Assembly: GCA_047967505.1 (NCBI GenBank)
Contig: CM106541.1
Direction: 5' to 3' (one strand)
From: Dipteris shenzhenensis
Lineage: Eukaryota; Polypodiophyta; Polypodiopsida; Gleicheniales
DNA: 64,000 nucleotides
Position numbers and translations under genes: made by a program. The notes under the pieces were generated by a model, which saw only the letters and a list, made by a program, of their open reading frames with translations, was not told the DNA's origin and ran no database searches. Shown here piece after piece: positions 34,766 to 46,330 of the stretch; positions within the stretch are counted from its first letter, which is position 1; every line of letters begins with the position of its first letter.

Positions 34766-37700
34766 CAAATTACCTGAGAAAATTTTTACTATCATTCCTG
34801 GTTTGAGATGTAGTGTTCTATGCAATCCGGCTATGCTCTTAGGAGTTGATGGAACTATTGTAGTTTTGCTGCATGTTTTGTGTCTTTTGTCAATTCCTTC
34901 TAAGATATGTGGAGTTTGTTTGAGTAGGTTAAACACTTCTTTATTGTGAATGTCCTTTGCAACATTAGTATACAAGAGGTGAGGAATGTCTTTGTTTTTC
35001 AAAGGTTGCCCTTAGGAGGTAGTTATCATTAATGTAGGATATGGCATCCAATGTATGGTGTCCAAACCTTATTCTATTAAGAATTCTAGAAATTGGATGT
35101 TTGTTTGATGCATTGGTGTGCTGAGTTCATAGAGTAACACATTGTCTTTCCAGAGAGATGTAATCATTGATGTGTTTGCTGATTGCTCCATGAATATCCA
35201 TAAATCTTTTGTCAGAATAGCTTGGCACAGGTCTCCACATAAGAGAATGTCTACTCCTCCAAATGGTTGGAGGTGGTTGTGCTTTATTTCTCGCAATTGC
35301 AACTCTGCTGCTACTAGCATGGTACTATGTCCTATCAAGGGTGCTTTGTCGAAGACAACTAGTTGGAGGTCTTTGTATAGTAATGACAATTCATGAAGTT
35401 TTTCATTTGAAAGACTTTGTAGTGGGATGCCATTAGTGGTAGATGTAATCTTGCATGAATTGTTGTCCCTCCAATGTTAAAAGCTGCTTTGCCTGTGTAT
35501 GCCAGGAGCAGCACTTTTGGCAACTCTATATTATCTATTTGTTTGTGTGAATAATGTTGTATTAGTTCTTGAACAACAGCCATTAGAGCAAATGTCTTTC
35601 CAGTTCTAGCATTCCCAGTCAAGAAATGGTTATTTGGAGCTATTCTTTTCTTTAGCATGATGTCCTCAAGGAGTCATCTTTATTCATTGTTAAGTCTTCT
35701 TATTGTTGTGTAATAGTCATTGCTAGGTAAAAATTTGTATGTTAACAAACTTTCATTAGGTAATTGGCTTTTCTTGGAGATGTTAGGCATGTCCACTCCA
35801 ATTTCATAAGTATCTTTTTTATTGTTTGTGCTTACATCATGTGAAGAGGTTTTGGAAGTGCAAGTACTTGTTGAATTTGATGGGATTTTGGGTAGGAGTT
35901 TGATGAATTGTGATTTGTTTGAATCTATGATCTGTTGATTTTCATTGTACATATCATGCAATGTACAAATGCTTCCTTCAAGAGTTGGTTCAGTGCTATG
36001 ATATGGGTAGAATAGAAGGCACAATTCTCTATAATAGTTCTCTGGATCTTTAATTTCATTGTAGTTGTTGAACTGTATGATTTTTTGTTTTGTTCTTTTT
36101 ATGTGTTTGTTCCCTCTTGTAGTGTAGCTGCTAGTGAATGTTGCTAGGCAAATGTTGTGAAGATCATGTGGACATTTCAAGTATTTTGCAATGATGTTGT
36201 CAAAGAAAATGTCCATGCTTTTAGGGTTTAGCATTTGCAATTGTTCTCTTCTTTTTGGTAATATTCTACATTTATCGAGGGGTTAGTGTTAATATATTGG
36301 AATTGTCTTGATGAAGTTGAAAGCGGTAGTGACAGAGGAAAATATACTGCTTGTTGTGAACTTATGTGCAGTGTATTCAACATTGCATTGCCAACTCATC
36401 TAATGCATTCATTTGGTAGTGCATTTGAGCTCAAGCTTTGTGACAAAGTTTCTTTTACTGCTGCAGTGGTGTCCTTGGCTATTTTTTTCATGTAAGATGT
36501 GCAGTAGGCGGTAGCTCCATGTGGATTAAGTATGAATTGCACATTTGTGTTTGCACCCCATAACTTTGACAATGTGGGATTGAAGTTGTTCGTGTAAATA
36601 TCCTTGGGTTACCTTTTCAAAAAAGTGTTGGCTGTGAGATAGATGCATGTAGAGCCAATATGTATGTTTCTTCAGTCAGATGAGCTGTAGCTAAGAAAGT
36701 GTCATAGTTCAATGACAAAGTGCTATCTTGCAACAAAATTGTGTTAATGAACTTGAATTGCTTTCTATAGTAGTCAGCGTTGGAATCGTCTTCTAGTGGC
36801 AACAATACTCTCATTGTTAACATGCACTTGCGAGGAAATCTGAGCCAGCTTTTTTTTTTTTGGGAAACATGTCTTGCGATGCTTGTGTGTTTGGATGTCT
36901 CTTTGGTCAATGGGGAATTGAGCAATCTTTGTTGATATGTATTGGTCCACAAATATTTCAATGTTAATATTTGGAGATATTCCAAAAATTTGTGTGTTCT
37001 CAATCCAAAGAAGGCTGTGATCATGCTGGCTTCCCCTATTTTGGAATTCTATGACAAAGTAGTAGTCGATTACTTTGCCTAGTATGCTGTTGTCCTTTCT
37101 TAGCAAGGTCTTCAAGGCTTGGAATTTGTGTACTTAATATTAATCTATAGTGACTAGATCAGAACATAGAAGATGTTGGATTTCCAAGCATTTGTTGGAA
37201 TGTCATTGGGCTTCTATTCTTGGATTCAATTTGTGAATGCTATCAATTAAAGGCTTCCACAGTTTCTCTACTACTGAGAGAGTGACAAAAAAGCATGGGG
37301 GACCCACTTGCATGAGCATTGAAAAAAGATTTTTTTTCAAATAGTATTTGTAGTCGACTGATGTTCTAAGAGGTGTAAAGTCTTTGAAGCCTATGTTTGA
37401 GTGAAGAATTATGTCAATGTTTGTATCTATAAGAGCATATTTGGCTTGAAGAATTCTACCTTTTGTTTGTGCTTTGTGCGGATGAAAGAACTTTTTTCAC
37501 AATAATTTTCATTGTCTTAAAAAAGAGGTTTTCTATGGATGATGCAAAACGACAGTCTATATTTGACAATTCTCACCTAGCAATATCTTGGTATGATGTA
37601 CGTTCTAGGATGCTATAATTCCGTGGGTTCCCAAAGAAAGAGTTGGAAATGAAATTTCTTCATAGAATTTGTCTTTGAAAATACTTAACGGGGAGAATCC

Positions 37701-38440
37701 CTCGGATGGTGCAATTCCAATAGTCTGACCCTCAAAGTTTACGACTTGTTGGCTGGTGTATATTCCATGAACTAAAGTATCAGTGAAAAGTTCTTCCTGT
37801 GTTGTTTCTTGGAGGTGATGGTCATTTTTCTCATATTCTTTGTCTTTGAGTTGCATAATTTTAATGTGGTCTTCCCAAAGATGGTTTATATGTACGTTGT
37901 TTTGTCCATATAGAGGACTTTCTAATAAGTCTTTCAATGCAAGCATTGTAAATGTTGGTCATACAATACCACTCATGTAATTATGCTTGAAGGAGAGCTT
38001 ACGCTTAAGGGAAATGCAATTGTATCATTTTCCTTTAGAAACCTTGGCAATACTCTTTGTGCTCGATCAACGTTAGCAAATATGTTGACAACGCTTTTGT
38101 GTAGTCCATATTAGCCTTCATATGTTAGTTCTCTAATTTGAGCAAATGGTATTCTGATTGAGACTAAGCATGGTTCGATGGGATTTAGATTGCTTGTCCA
38201 CTTTGTCTTTGGAATCATTTTCATGTTCTTAGAACATAGAAGAGGAAATTTTCCATTCTTCAAGTCTTTGTAGCATACTAAACACAAGAGCTTAAGTGCA
38301 CGTTGCACAATTACTATATTTATCTCATTAGCTTGCATAAAGATAGCCATGTTTGTTTTTTTTCATTTTAAAATTTCAATGAACCACAACATACGCATGG
38401 GAAACTTGGAGTGTCCAATATTTTCCTCAAGTATTGGTAT
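34766..38440 (-). pseudogene. Rep-helicase of copy A (HUH nuclease + PIF1-like helicase), C-terminally truncated
   Basis: From right to left: a CxCCG zinc-type motif (SFPCVCCGSLKF, ~38400), a YGLH..VVN segment followed by VLPR, the Rep HUH motif QHDHSLLW (37028-37005), FVDQYISTKIA, FPRKCM, then NVQFILNPHG and the two-tyrosine motif AYCTSYMKK (Tyr codons at 36504 and 36492), NYYRELCLLF, helicase Walker A GNARTGKT (35616-35593), LLAYTGKAAFNIGG, Walker B-like VFDKAP (D-E expected) and CGDLCQA. It nicks and strand-transfers in active elements. Several stops and frameshifts exist. The region after LKPGMIVKIFSGNLD is lost. Confidence 0.82.
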
Positions 38441-38576
38441 TTATTTGTTTTCTTTTCTCTTTCTTTTCCTCTTGTGTCCACAGACATTGTCTTCAAATGG
38501 TGATGTTTCAATTGGAATTGTTGGATTTACATTTCTTGCAATAGGCAATAGAAGAGATCTTTGCAACTTGTAAATT

Positions 38577-38801
38577 CTACAATTCTTTTTTGTCTTGAAC
38601 GTTTTTGTTGGAATTCAAAAATATACTTGGTTCGCAATTCAAAAATATACTTGATATGTCTTTGGCAGCAAGTTTAGGGTTTTCCTTGACAAGGTGTTCG
38701 AGATATGATTGATCCCCTTGAGACCAAACTTTGTAAGTACGTTTTACATCCAAATGAATCAATGGATTGATTGTGCAAATATTGTTTGATTCATCTAGCA
38801 A
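38577..38801 (-). CDS. Unassigned frame between RPA and Rep-helicase in copy A
   Basis: A 74-codon frame that can be extended upstream of 38801 without a stop (IHNFLLDESNN). It has HLDVKRTYKVW and YLEHLVKENPK but no motif I recognise. A nine-codon segment near its end is duplicated in tandem. It may be the N-terminal part of Rep-helicase or spacer; copy B shows no clear counterpart at this place. Confidence 0.25.
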   Translation of the reverse strand: MLDESNNICTINPLIHLDVKRTYKVWSQGDQSYLEHLVKENPKLAAKDISSIFLNCEPSIFLNSNKNVQDKKEL

Positions 38802-39325
38802 GAAATTGTGTATATTACCCTTCTTGTATTTGCCTATTGTAGTTCTCTTCGAAAGTTTGAAACCATCATAACAAAAAAGGCTACAGTTGCTCCAAAAATG
38901 GAGTGAAACAATTGGACGTGATCTAACTGAGTTATTAGCAAATTTTCAAAGGTTCTTGGTCATGAACGTGCTGTCTTTGTTTATCGAAGTGAACATGTGC
39001 CATGGAGTGTTACATCTTTCTCATGTGTTCATGATGTTGTCAAAAATGGCTCACAGGCAATTCCTCATATCTCACACTTGGGAAAATTTCCAAAAGACTA
39101 ATGAGTACGTTTGTGTTCATTGGGTTTGAAAGTACGAATTTTGAGTTTGTAGCTAATTGTTTTTGTTTGAGGAGTTCATCTGTGCTCATTTTGAGTATTT
39201 ATAAGTTGAATTTTAAAAGAGGTTTGCAATGTTTGCAACAATAAGATGGAATAAATGGATAAAGCAATTGAATGCTTAATTAGCAATACGATGAAACACA
39301 TACCTCTCAAAGCGAGGAGAAAGGA

Positions 39326-40778
39326 TCATGCATCAGCCTCAAATGCAATAACAAACTCGGAGCTATTAATAGCAGTAACACTTCCACCAGGTTTGGAAGT
39401 CTGTATTTTTCTTCTATCCATCATCATGTCATCTTCGTATAGCTTGAGGAATGGCAAATGCAAACAAAGAACAATGTCAACATATGGTTCTCTAATACAA
39501 ACTGGCACCTGCTCTCCTCCATGCTACACAATGTCTCCAGTTAGTGAAGGAACTTGAACAATGGTTTGAAGGATTTTGCAAGAGACACAATAAGGATTAA
39601 GGGGGTCTTTGCTAACATGAAGTCCCCCACATGTGTCACAAGCATTCTCAATCAAATCAGCATTCACATTTGTGAAGTGCAAAATGCCAAATACCTGCAA
39701 TCCATAAAAAATTGAGGGTAAATTTTTGTTTCAAAAAGAGGACACACAATTTATGAGTTAAAGTAGCTACCTTTGTCCCATACCCAACCACAAAATTTGG
39801 CTAACAAATTCTTTTTTCAAATTGTCCTTTGTTGGACCATTTGGAACCTCAGCTAAAATGGTGAAATCAAACACATAAATTGTGCCCTTTGCTTTCAAGA
39901 ATGAAACATTCTTCAAGATGTACATAACTACATCTTCTTCATTGAATTCTCGTATAAGCTGAGTGAGAGTGGCTTTTCTTTCATTCACAAATGACAACTG
40001 CAAGATAGAGAATTTGTGGTTTCAAGAAATGCACAATGAATACTTTAGACAAGAAATTGAAAACCACAAAGCAATAAGTAAACTAACTCACTGCAGCTCT
40101 ATCTTGGTCACGTGGTCCATTAGCAACAATGATTTGGTCTCCCATGCCCTCGTCACTTGCAACTTTGATGATGACAATCGCAATTGTGCCCATGACGTTA
40201 CCTACGGAAAGCTTATCAAAGTTGATCATATCCACAGTAGCCCATGGAACATAGGTGCAAATACAATGATTGAGTAGTAGACAAAGGTTGCCCTCTCAAA
40301 AGGCTCTCCCCTAATGATGCATGTAGTAGCATCAAGAAGTAGAGAAAATCTAAAAGTTCCACCCTCAGTTACAGTACCTCTTGGCACAACACTTGCCCCC
40401 TCTATCCTATAGAATCCTTCAATTTGCCAAAAGTTCACAAATTGGTTAATGTAAGCCGATGGTATGAGTAATCTCACTGTGTGAGAACAAAACTTGTCTG
40501 TAAAATCAGCTTTAAGGAAGGTTGGGTACTTTGGATTTATAACTTTGTAAGTACCATACTTGCAAAGTAGTTTTCCCTCAAAGACAAATCTATGAGGTGC
40601 ACAATCTGATAATTGATTGATGCTTAAAGAGACTAACGAATTCCCCCCCCAAACAAAGTTTTCTTCTGATGGAATTATTGCTTTTGAAATGGTTGGATTA
40701 TGTGGTGATGGTAGGAAGTTCTTAGCATCTTCACATCCTTTGTAAGATTTCACTTCGTCTTTGCACATAAGTTGTTTG
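39326..40778 (-). pseudogene. RPA70-like single-stranded-DNA-binding gene of copy A, three exons
   Basis: Exons 40778-40092, 39997-39771 and 39694-39326, each with GT/AG introns (~94 and 76 bases). Exon 1 starts at an AG/CAAACAACT acceptor shared with copy B, so an upstream exon is expected. It encodes an OB-fold-like region with HRFVFEGKLL, NPKYPTFLKAD, YRIEGASVVPRG and LLLDATTCIIRGEPF. Exon 2 has LSFVNERK and AEVPNGPTKD. Exon 3 has a CDTCGG...PYCVSC zinc ribbon like the RPA70 C-terminal domain. Defects are one frameshift near 40300 and a TAG at 39526-39524 where copy B has CAA. RPA-like genes accompany plant Helitrons and may protect ssDNA intermediates. Confidence 0.75.
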
Positions 40779-41031
40779 CTTGGTGCAAATACAAATATGA
40801 AAGCAAGGAAGGTTCCAAGTGCCAATTGTAATTGCTCATTGTCAAACATAACATTGTGTAAGCTCTTGTGGACCATAAGTACATTGCGTCCATACATTAT
40901 AACTCTAAAATAGTGATTTTCAAAAAGGTAAACAATGGAAACCATAATTTAAATATTTCATTTCATATGATAGTGCTTGTAAAGTTAAATGTCATTAAAA
41001 ACAAGCACAGTAACATTAAAACACCTTTGAC

Positions 41032-42875
41032 TCAATCAGAGTCAATGTTAATAACATTCTTCACGTCCATGGGGGGCACTACTTTCTTTCTCTCCAAATG
41101 TCTCACGTGTACTTTTATCTGTACATTGGACTTACAATGTGATTGTGTATTTAAAGCTAACATATTCCAGATTCTCCCGAATAAGCCTTTTCACTACTAG
41201 CAAGCAAAAGGGAGACAAATCAAAAATTGAAAGATTAAAGACAAAAAAAATTTAGAAATTCAACTAAGTACCTTGGGTGTACGCCTCTTGTGGAACCTCC
41301 TGAAATGAGTTCTTCAAGGAATGACGAGCGCTCATCGCTAAATTTTTCAACAAGTTTTCTTTAGGGGGCTTGCTTGGGGAAGCATAAACGAAAGGACTTG
41401 ATTTTGGAGTAGGGGGAGATGCTCTTTTTTCCATGTATGAGCAAGTAGAAGCTAATGTACCCACTATAACAAAAGGCAAGAAATAACCAAACATATACAA
41501 GTGGGTGAACACTTTGCTTAATGAAAGAAAATGAGCAAAATTAGAATTCACAAAGAATGCTTTGTAGCGACAACACAAAAACTGAAGTCAAAGTGTAGCT
41601 CAAAAGAAATTTCTCATTGCAAGGGTCTCTCATAAATTAAATAGAAGTGTTTTTTATCATATAGAGAGGCGTGAAGGATATAGTGTATGTTTTCCAAGGC
41701 AGATTATAAGAAAATTTTCAACACAATAGGAGCAAAATTATACATACTATGGATGAGTTCAGATGTAGGCCTATGAATCCGCAGAGAATAAAGGGTGTTC
41801 GTCCGAATACTAATACGAATGCAACGGCCAAAGAAGAGATGGAATACAAAAGCAATGAATGCAATCATAATTGCATTGTTTTATGTGCTATGATGAAGGC
41901 TAACTGCTTGCATCACTATATAATAATGGTGGAGTTTGATCTTGACATGCAAATGTGGAGCGTTTCTAATCACGTGTTGACAGAAGCAGACCCCTATAAC
42001 TTTCTTCCACTTTAGATGCAAAGTATGCAAGACATTTGGACTACAATCTTGCAAACAAACAACTATAAGGGAGGCCTTGACCAGCGGTACCGTAGTGTAA
42101 ATTGCAAAGGTGAAGAAACATTTCCACATCGTACATGTTCATAAATCGCACAAAAGAAGAAATGACTAAATCACACAAGAGAAGAATGCATTGAATCTGC
42201 ATGTCCTACAAATTGGTGAGGAGCAAAAGACCAGTAGAAGAAGACTCTAAAATGTTTGCATGGAGGAGAGATGCGGGAAAAGCAAAACCGATTATCGATT
42301 ACACAGTTTACGATAAGTACCGTTAGTTGTTGCATGAACCTCCTTCAAATCATTGCCTGCACGTTTCAGAAGTAGGAGTGATGGGAGATTGCGAAGGAGA
42401 TTGCAATACTTGAGGACAAGTGCTGCAAATTCAAACTCAAAAAAACTCAAATGCGGTACAATACCCAAATGGCATAAGAGTTTCATTCCATTTTGGCTCA
42501 TATGGACCAATCAGAAATGCCACAAAGAAGTACTTGGTTGCTCGGTTATTGTGACAACATGATCAAACACCCCTGATACATGTAGGGGATATAGAGTCCC
42601 ACACTTGGCACCCCTAGCCAAAAGCATAGAGCCCTTTTGAATTTTCCAACTCCCAAAACCAAAGATGGTCTGAAAACCAGCATCATCTAGCTGACCTATT
42701 AAAACGAGACTCTGGGTCAACTTAGGCACAAAAAACGATTTACGAAGAAAAGTAAGTGCATGACAAAATAAAGAAGGATGAAATCGTGTAAGAGGAAGAA
42801 CAACCCTTCACAAATGCACCACTGTCCATCTCCATGAAGTCGCCAAAGCCTTCAGCTGCTACTGCCAAATTGGGA
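41032..42875 (-). CDS. Conserved companion gene of copy A, multi-exon, unknown function
   Basis: Pieces conserved with copy B: FMEMDSGAFVKG (~42870-42800), a SPITPTS segment (~42400-42360), an exon 41463-41272 with CSYMEKR, YASPSKPPKENLL and a final EAY.QG before GT, and a 165-base exon 41196-41032 ending VINIDSD and TGA. The last exon has exactly the same length in copy B (59396-59232). It precedes the RPA gene and could be its N-terminal part or a separate basic, Ser/Pro-rich protein. The frame across the final splice is unsettled because two frames show similarity. No known domain was recognised. Confidence 0.5.
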
Positions 42876-43559
42876 AACTAAAGCAAGGAGACGAAGTAAG
42901 AAGACGCGTGATACCAAAGCCTCATAAATTGTAGTTTGATAAAGCATGGGAATCCAACAACTGGTGAAAACGATGAAAGAGTACAACCACAACAAATCTA
43001 ATCAAGTATTCATTGTAGGACTCCTTTATTGAAAATGTAGTTATTCCTTCATTACTAATTTACGAGAAGACAATGCTGTTGAAGACCTTGCATATGATTT
43101 CATTAAGTGCTACCTCCTTCTTCCTTAATTGACCTGGCAAAACACACAATGGCGATGGCACCTTCATTGAACTTGATAAACAAACACTATGATGAAAAAA
43201 TCAATGGCAGTGCCGAATGGATCAGGAAAACATGCTAATCCTTAGATTATGAGAAACATGCACATAAATACAAGGTCACTTTCACTAATCCAACGCAAAA
43301 CAGGGCTCTTTCCATGAAGCTACATTGACATGCAGCTAGAAAACAATAACGTCGTCACCGACACAAGAGGAAGGAAGAAGATTTTGATATCTTCTCATTC
43401 ATATCTGCCACCTCATGCAGCTCATACTTTCAATCTTTAACCTATTAACCATGGACAGTAGGGGGGGGGGAAAGGAGGACACATGGCAACTTGGAGGAGA
43501 AGAGCCTACCATGTGTCACAAAGAAGGAGCTCTTGGATGAGAGGGGAGGAGGTGGAAAG
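42876..43559. other. Spacer without a recognisable gene
   Basis: Possibly includes the 5' end of rolling-circle copy A. No terminal motif could be fixed and no open frame is convincing. Confidence 0.4.
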
Positions 43560-43790
43560 ATAAGAGGCAGTTTTGGGAGGAAGGTGGAAAGACAAGAGGC
43601 AGCTTTGGGAGGAAGGAAGAGATAGAAGGTCAATGGAATGGAGGAGATGGAAGTTTACCTTTAGAGGAAGGAGTAGATGGAAGGTCAATGGTATGAAAGG
43701 AGGAGATTGGAAGTTTACCTTTGGAGGAAGGAGTAGATGGAAGGTCAATGGTATGAAAGGAGGAGATGGAAGGTCTCAAAGCCATGGGTT
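43560..43790. repeat. Tandem minisatellite, 56-60 bp unit
   Basis: AGGTCAATGG recurs at 43626, 43682 and 43742, each followed by GAGGAGAT.GGAAG and GGAAGGAGTAGATGG. About 2.5 units; the purine-rich strand is plus. Confidence 0.85.
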
Positions 43791-43883
43791 AAGACTTAGC
43801 CAAAATTTCAAAAGCCAATCCAAGTATGCAAGGTGAATTGATTAGCAATTTAAGAACCGATGAATGTATGTGCCAAAAGGAGC

Positions 43884-43913
43884 TTCTCTCTCTCTCTCTC
43901 TAACTCTCTCTTG

Positions 43914-43944
<31 letters not shown>

Positions 43945-43981
43945 CATGCATGCATGCATGTGTGTGTGTGTGTGTGTGTGT
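43884..43981. repeat. Compound microsatellite (CT, TA, GTAT/GCAT, TG)
   Basis: Consecutive blocks of (CT)n, (TA)n, (TGCA)n and (TG)n. Open frames through it are artefacts. Confidence 0.95.
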
Positions 43982-44105
43982 TCCAGGGGCTCGGGGGGCA
44001 CTTGCTATATGCATATATATATATGTGTGTATGTGTGTGTATGTACATATATATACAATTTATGTATCACATATGCGCACACATGCTCACTTGTATGGAT
44101 GCTAT

Positions 44106-44107
44106 GA

Positions 44108-44158
<51 letters not shown>
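44106..44158. repeat. (GA)n microsatellite
   Basis: About 26 GA repeats. Confidence 0.95.
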
Positions 44159-44160
<2 letters not shown>

Positions 44161-46330
44161 CTCATCACAATGATGTCCAAAAGAACACAATGATACAAAA
44201 GAAATTCTTAAAGCCTCTAAAGCCATATACAAAAAGATCCAATAGATCCACATAGAGCTCCCTAATAAGTTTAATTGTGTTTGTTGAGTATAGAGCAAAG
44301 ACAATAGGACTCCCCTAATAAATTGAATTGCATTTGTTGAGTAAGTTGGGCTACATGAAACTTGAATTTTTGTTTATTGACATTTTGACATTTTAAGATT
44401 GTACCTTGAGACAGAGTGGAGCAGGTCTCTAACATATCGTAGACTAGTGATGCAACTTGTAGTAATTAAGTGGCACACACCATGCACTAATCACAATTTA
44501 GATTTGTGACAGGCAGTCTTTCCATTGCGGAGCAAGTAACTACTATTTCAAAATTGAAGCTGAATCCTACTATTTTATCAATTATTTAAGGAAAAAAGAG
44601 AATGAGTAAAATAGTGGACATGAGACGCGACATAGGGCCTGTTAGGACCCGACCCTCCCTGCAAATGTTAGGAATGGTGCTTTATTATCGAATTTGTGAT
44701 GTCCATATTTTGGAAGCTGAAGTCCAACAAATCATGAATAAGGTGATATAATAACTGATCCTTGTTGCAGTCTCGTTGCAGTCTTTACAATATTGTCACA
44801 TGGACTACAACCATATGAATAAAGGTGTATTCATCCTTCAATCTTGCATCCATCTTGGATTTCCTTGCTCCCTAACGTCGATAACATGCATTAAATGAGA
44901 AGAATGTTGTAAGAATTCAGATTGAAAACAAGGAATTTTGAATGGACCAATAATTGAGAATATTAATATTTTAATATATAATATATAATTATTATAATCA
45001 CACAGTGTGGATGGGGAGGCGACGCGCTTCCTTCTCCAAAGAGTTATAATCTGAGGGAACGGGCCCTTCCCTAGGTGCCAAGATAGCGTCAATAATACTA
45101 GTGCCAAGGATGTGTCTCATGAATGGATAAGCAACTGGCATAATGCCAATAGTCGTAATCGTACTCAAACGTCAAGAGACAATATCTGAAAAACTTGCCA
45201 ATGTGACCCTGAGAGGATCTATGTGTGTCCTTGAGTGGGATGATTCCAACATTCTAAAATCGTTCAGTAGACTCTAGACAACACAAAAGGCAACTATCAT
45301 TAGAGGAAGTCCGAAGTAGGGCACATAACATTCTCTCTCCACTTAGCTAGCGTTACGTGTCTCTCCAATCTCACGAAAATGGGAGTTTGATCACTCTAGT
45401 GAGTCCAGCTTTTAGGCTTGTGAGAGTAGAGCATAAGGCCATCGCGAGGCTCTCCAAAGCTTCACATCCCAAATTTGCAAATCAAGTAGAGCGTCTCTTC
45501 AAATCAAATAGGTTTGAAACGTTTATATAGTTCTTTTATTGTGAAAAACACCTATATGCTTTTAGTGCTTTAGTCAAAAGCTTAGCTTTTACATCAAACG
45601 AAATCAAGGGCATAATATGAAACCAAATCAAGGGCTTAGATTCATGACACATGGCTCAAGGGGGTGTGAGAAAACCAAAACATCTCCCTAGGTCGCTTGC
45701 CGTAAATAGGACAATTGTAATTTTCGCAAATTTGTATTTTCTGCTTTACAAAATTCGATTGAATGCTAAGGCTACCCAAGGGCAGGCCAAAAACCTGCAT
45801 ATGCTCAAGAGAACCATTCGAGAACATAGGCCCACTCCCATCAATGCCAGAGAGCCGCCGTGCTTAGTGGAGAACTCCCTCACACAAACCAAGCTATAAT
45901 CCTCAGCCCCCGCCACCATTTTCTCCAACATTGGCTTAGACCATTCCATGGCTGCCAAAAAGGCAAACGTAAACTAAGGTATTTAAAATTGGCCTTTGTC
46001 AACCTGCTTTGCTCATAGGTGTCCCTGTGCCTTGGGACTCACATGCGACATGGGCTGAAGGTAGCAGGCAGCAGAGTGGAAGCTCAAAACATGAGAGGAT
46101 GTTGTGGTTCGTCTTCTTGATTCCAACAAGCACACCTGCCTCCTCGTCCTTCCTCTCCACTCTCACATGCTCCTTGCTCGCTCCGACTTCTTTGCAGCTC
46201 GCCTCTCCGAATGCTAAAACTGTGCTATGCTTTGTCATTCTACCAACATCTGTGATATGCACAAGCATGATTCGCATGACTTCATGTATGTCTTTGCTTC
46301 TAAGTTTCATTGTCTCTTTATTTCCATGAT
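44159..46330. other. Spacer without a recognisable gene
   Basis: AT-rich sequence. Opposed frames at 45999-46364 have no recognisable motif. Confidence 0.4.

Larger units (their letters stand above)
34766..42875 (-). mobile_element. Rolling-circle transposon (Helitron/Helentron class), copy A
   Basis: Minus-strand order: companion gene exons (42875-41032), RPA-like gene (40778-39326), an unassigned frame (38801-38577) and Rep-helicase (about 38500-34766). The helicase C-terminus and 3' end are missing at the junction with the Copia element at 34765. The 5' end cannot be placed. Copy B (54290-60950) has the same gene order, so the ancestral layout can be inferred. Confidence 0.8.

Noticed and set aside
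39255-39557. Plus-strand frame opposite RPA exon 3
   Set aside because: Antisense shadow of a conserved minus-strand exon.
43860-44304. Opposed frames of 68-131 codons
   Set aside because: Composed of CT, TA, TG and GA microsatellites.
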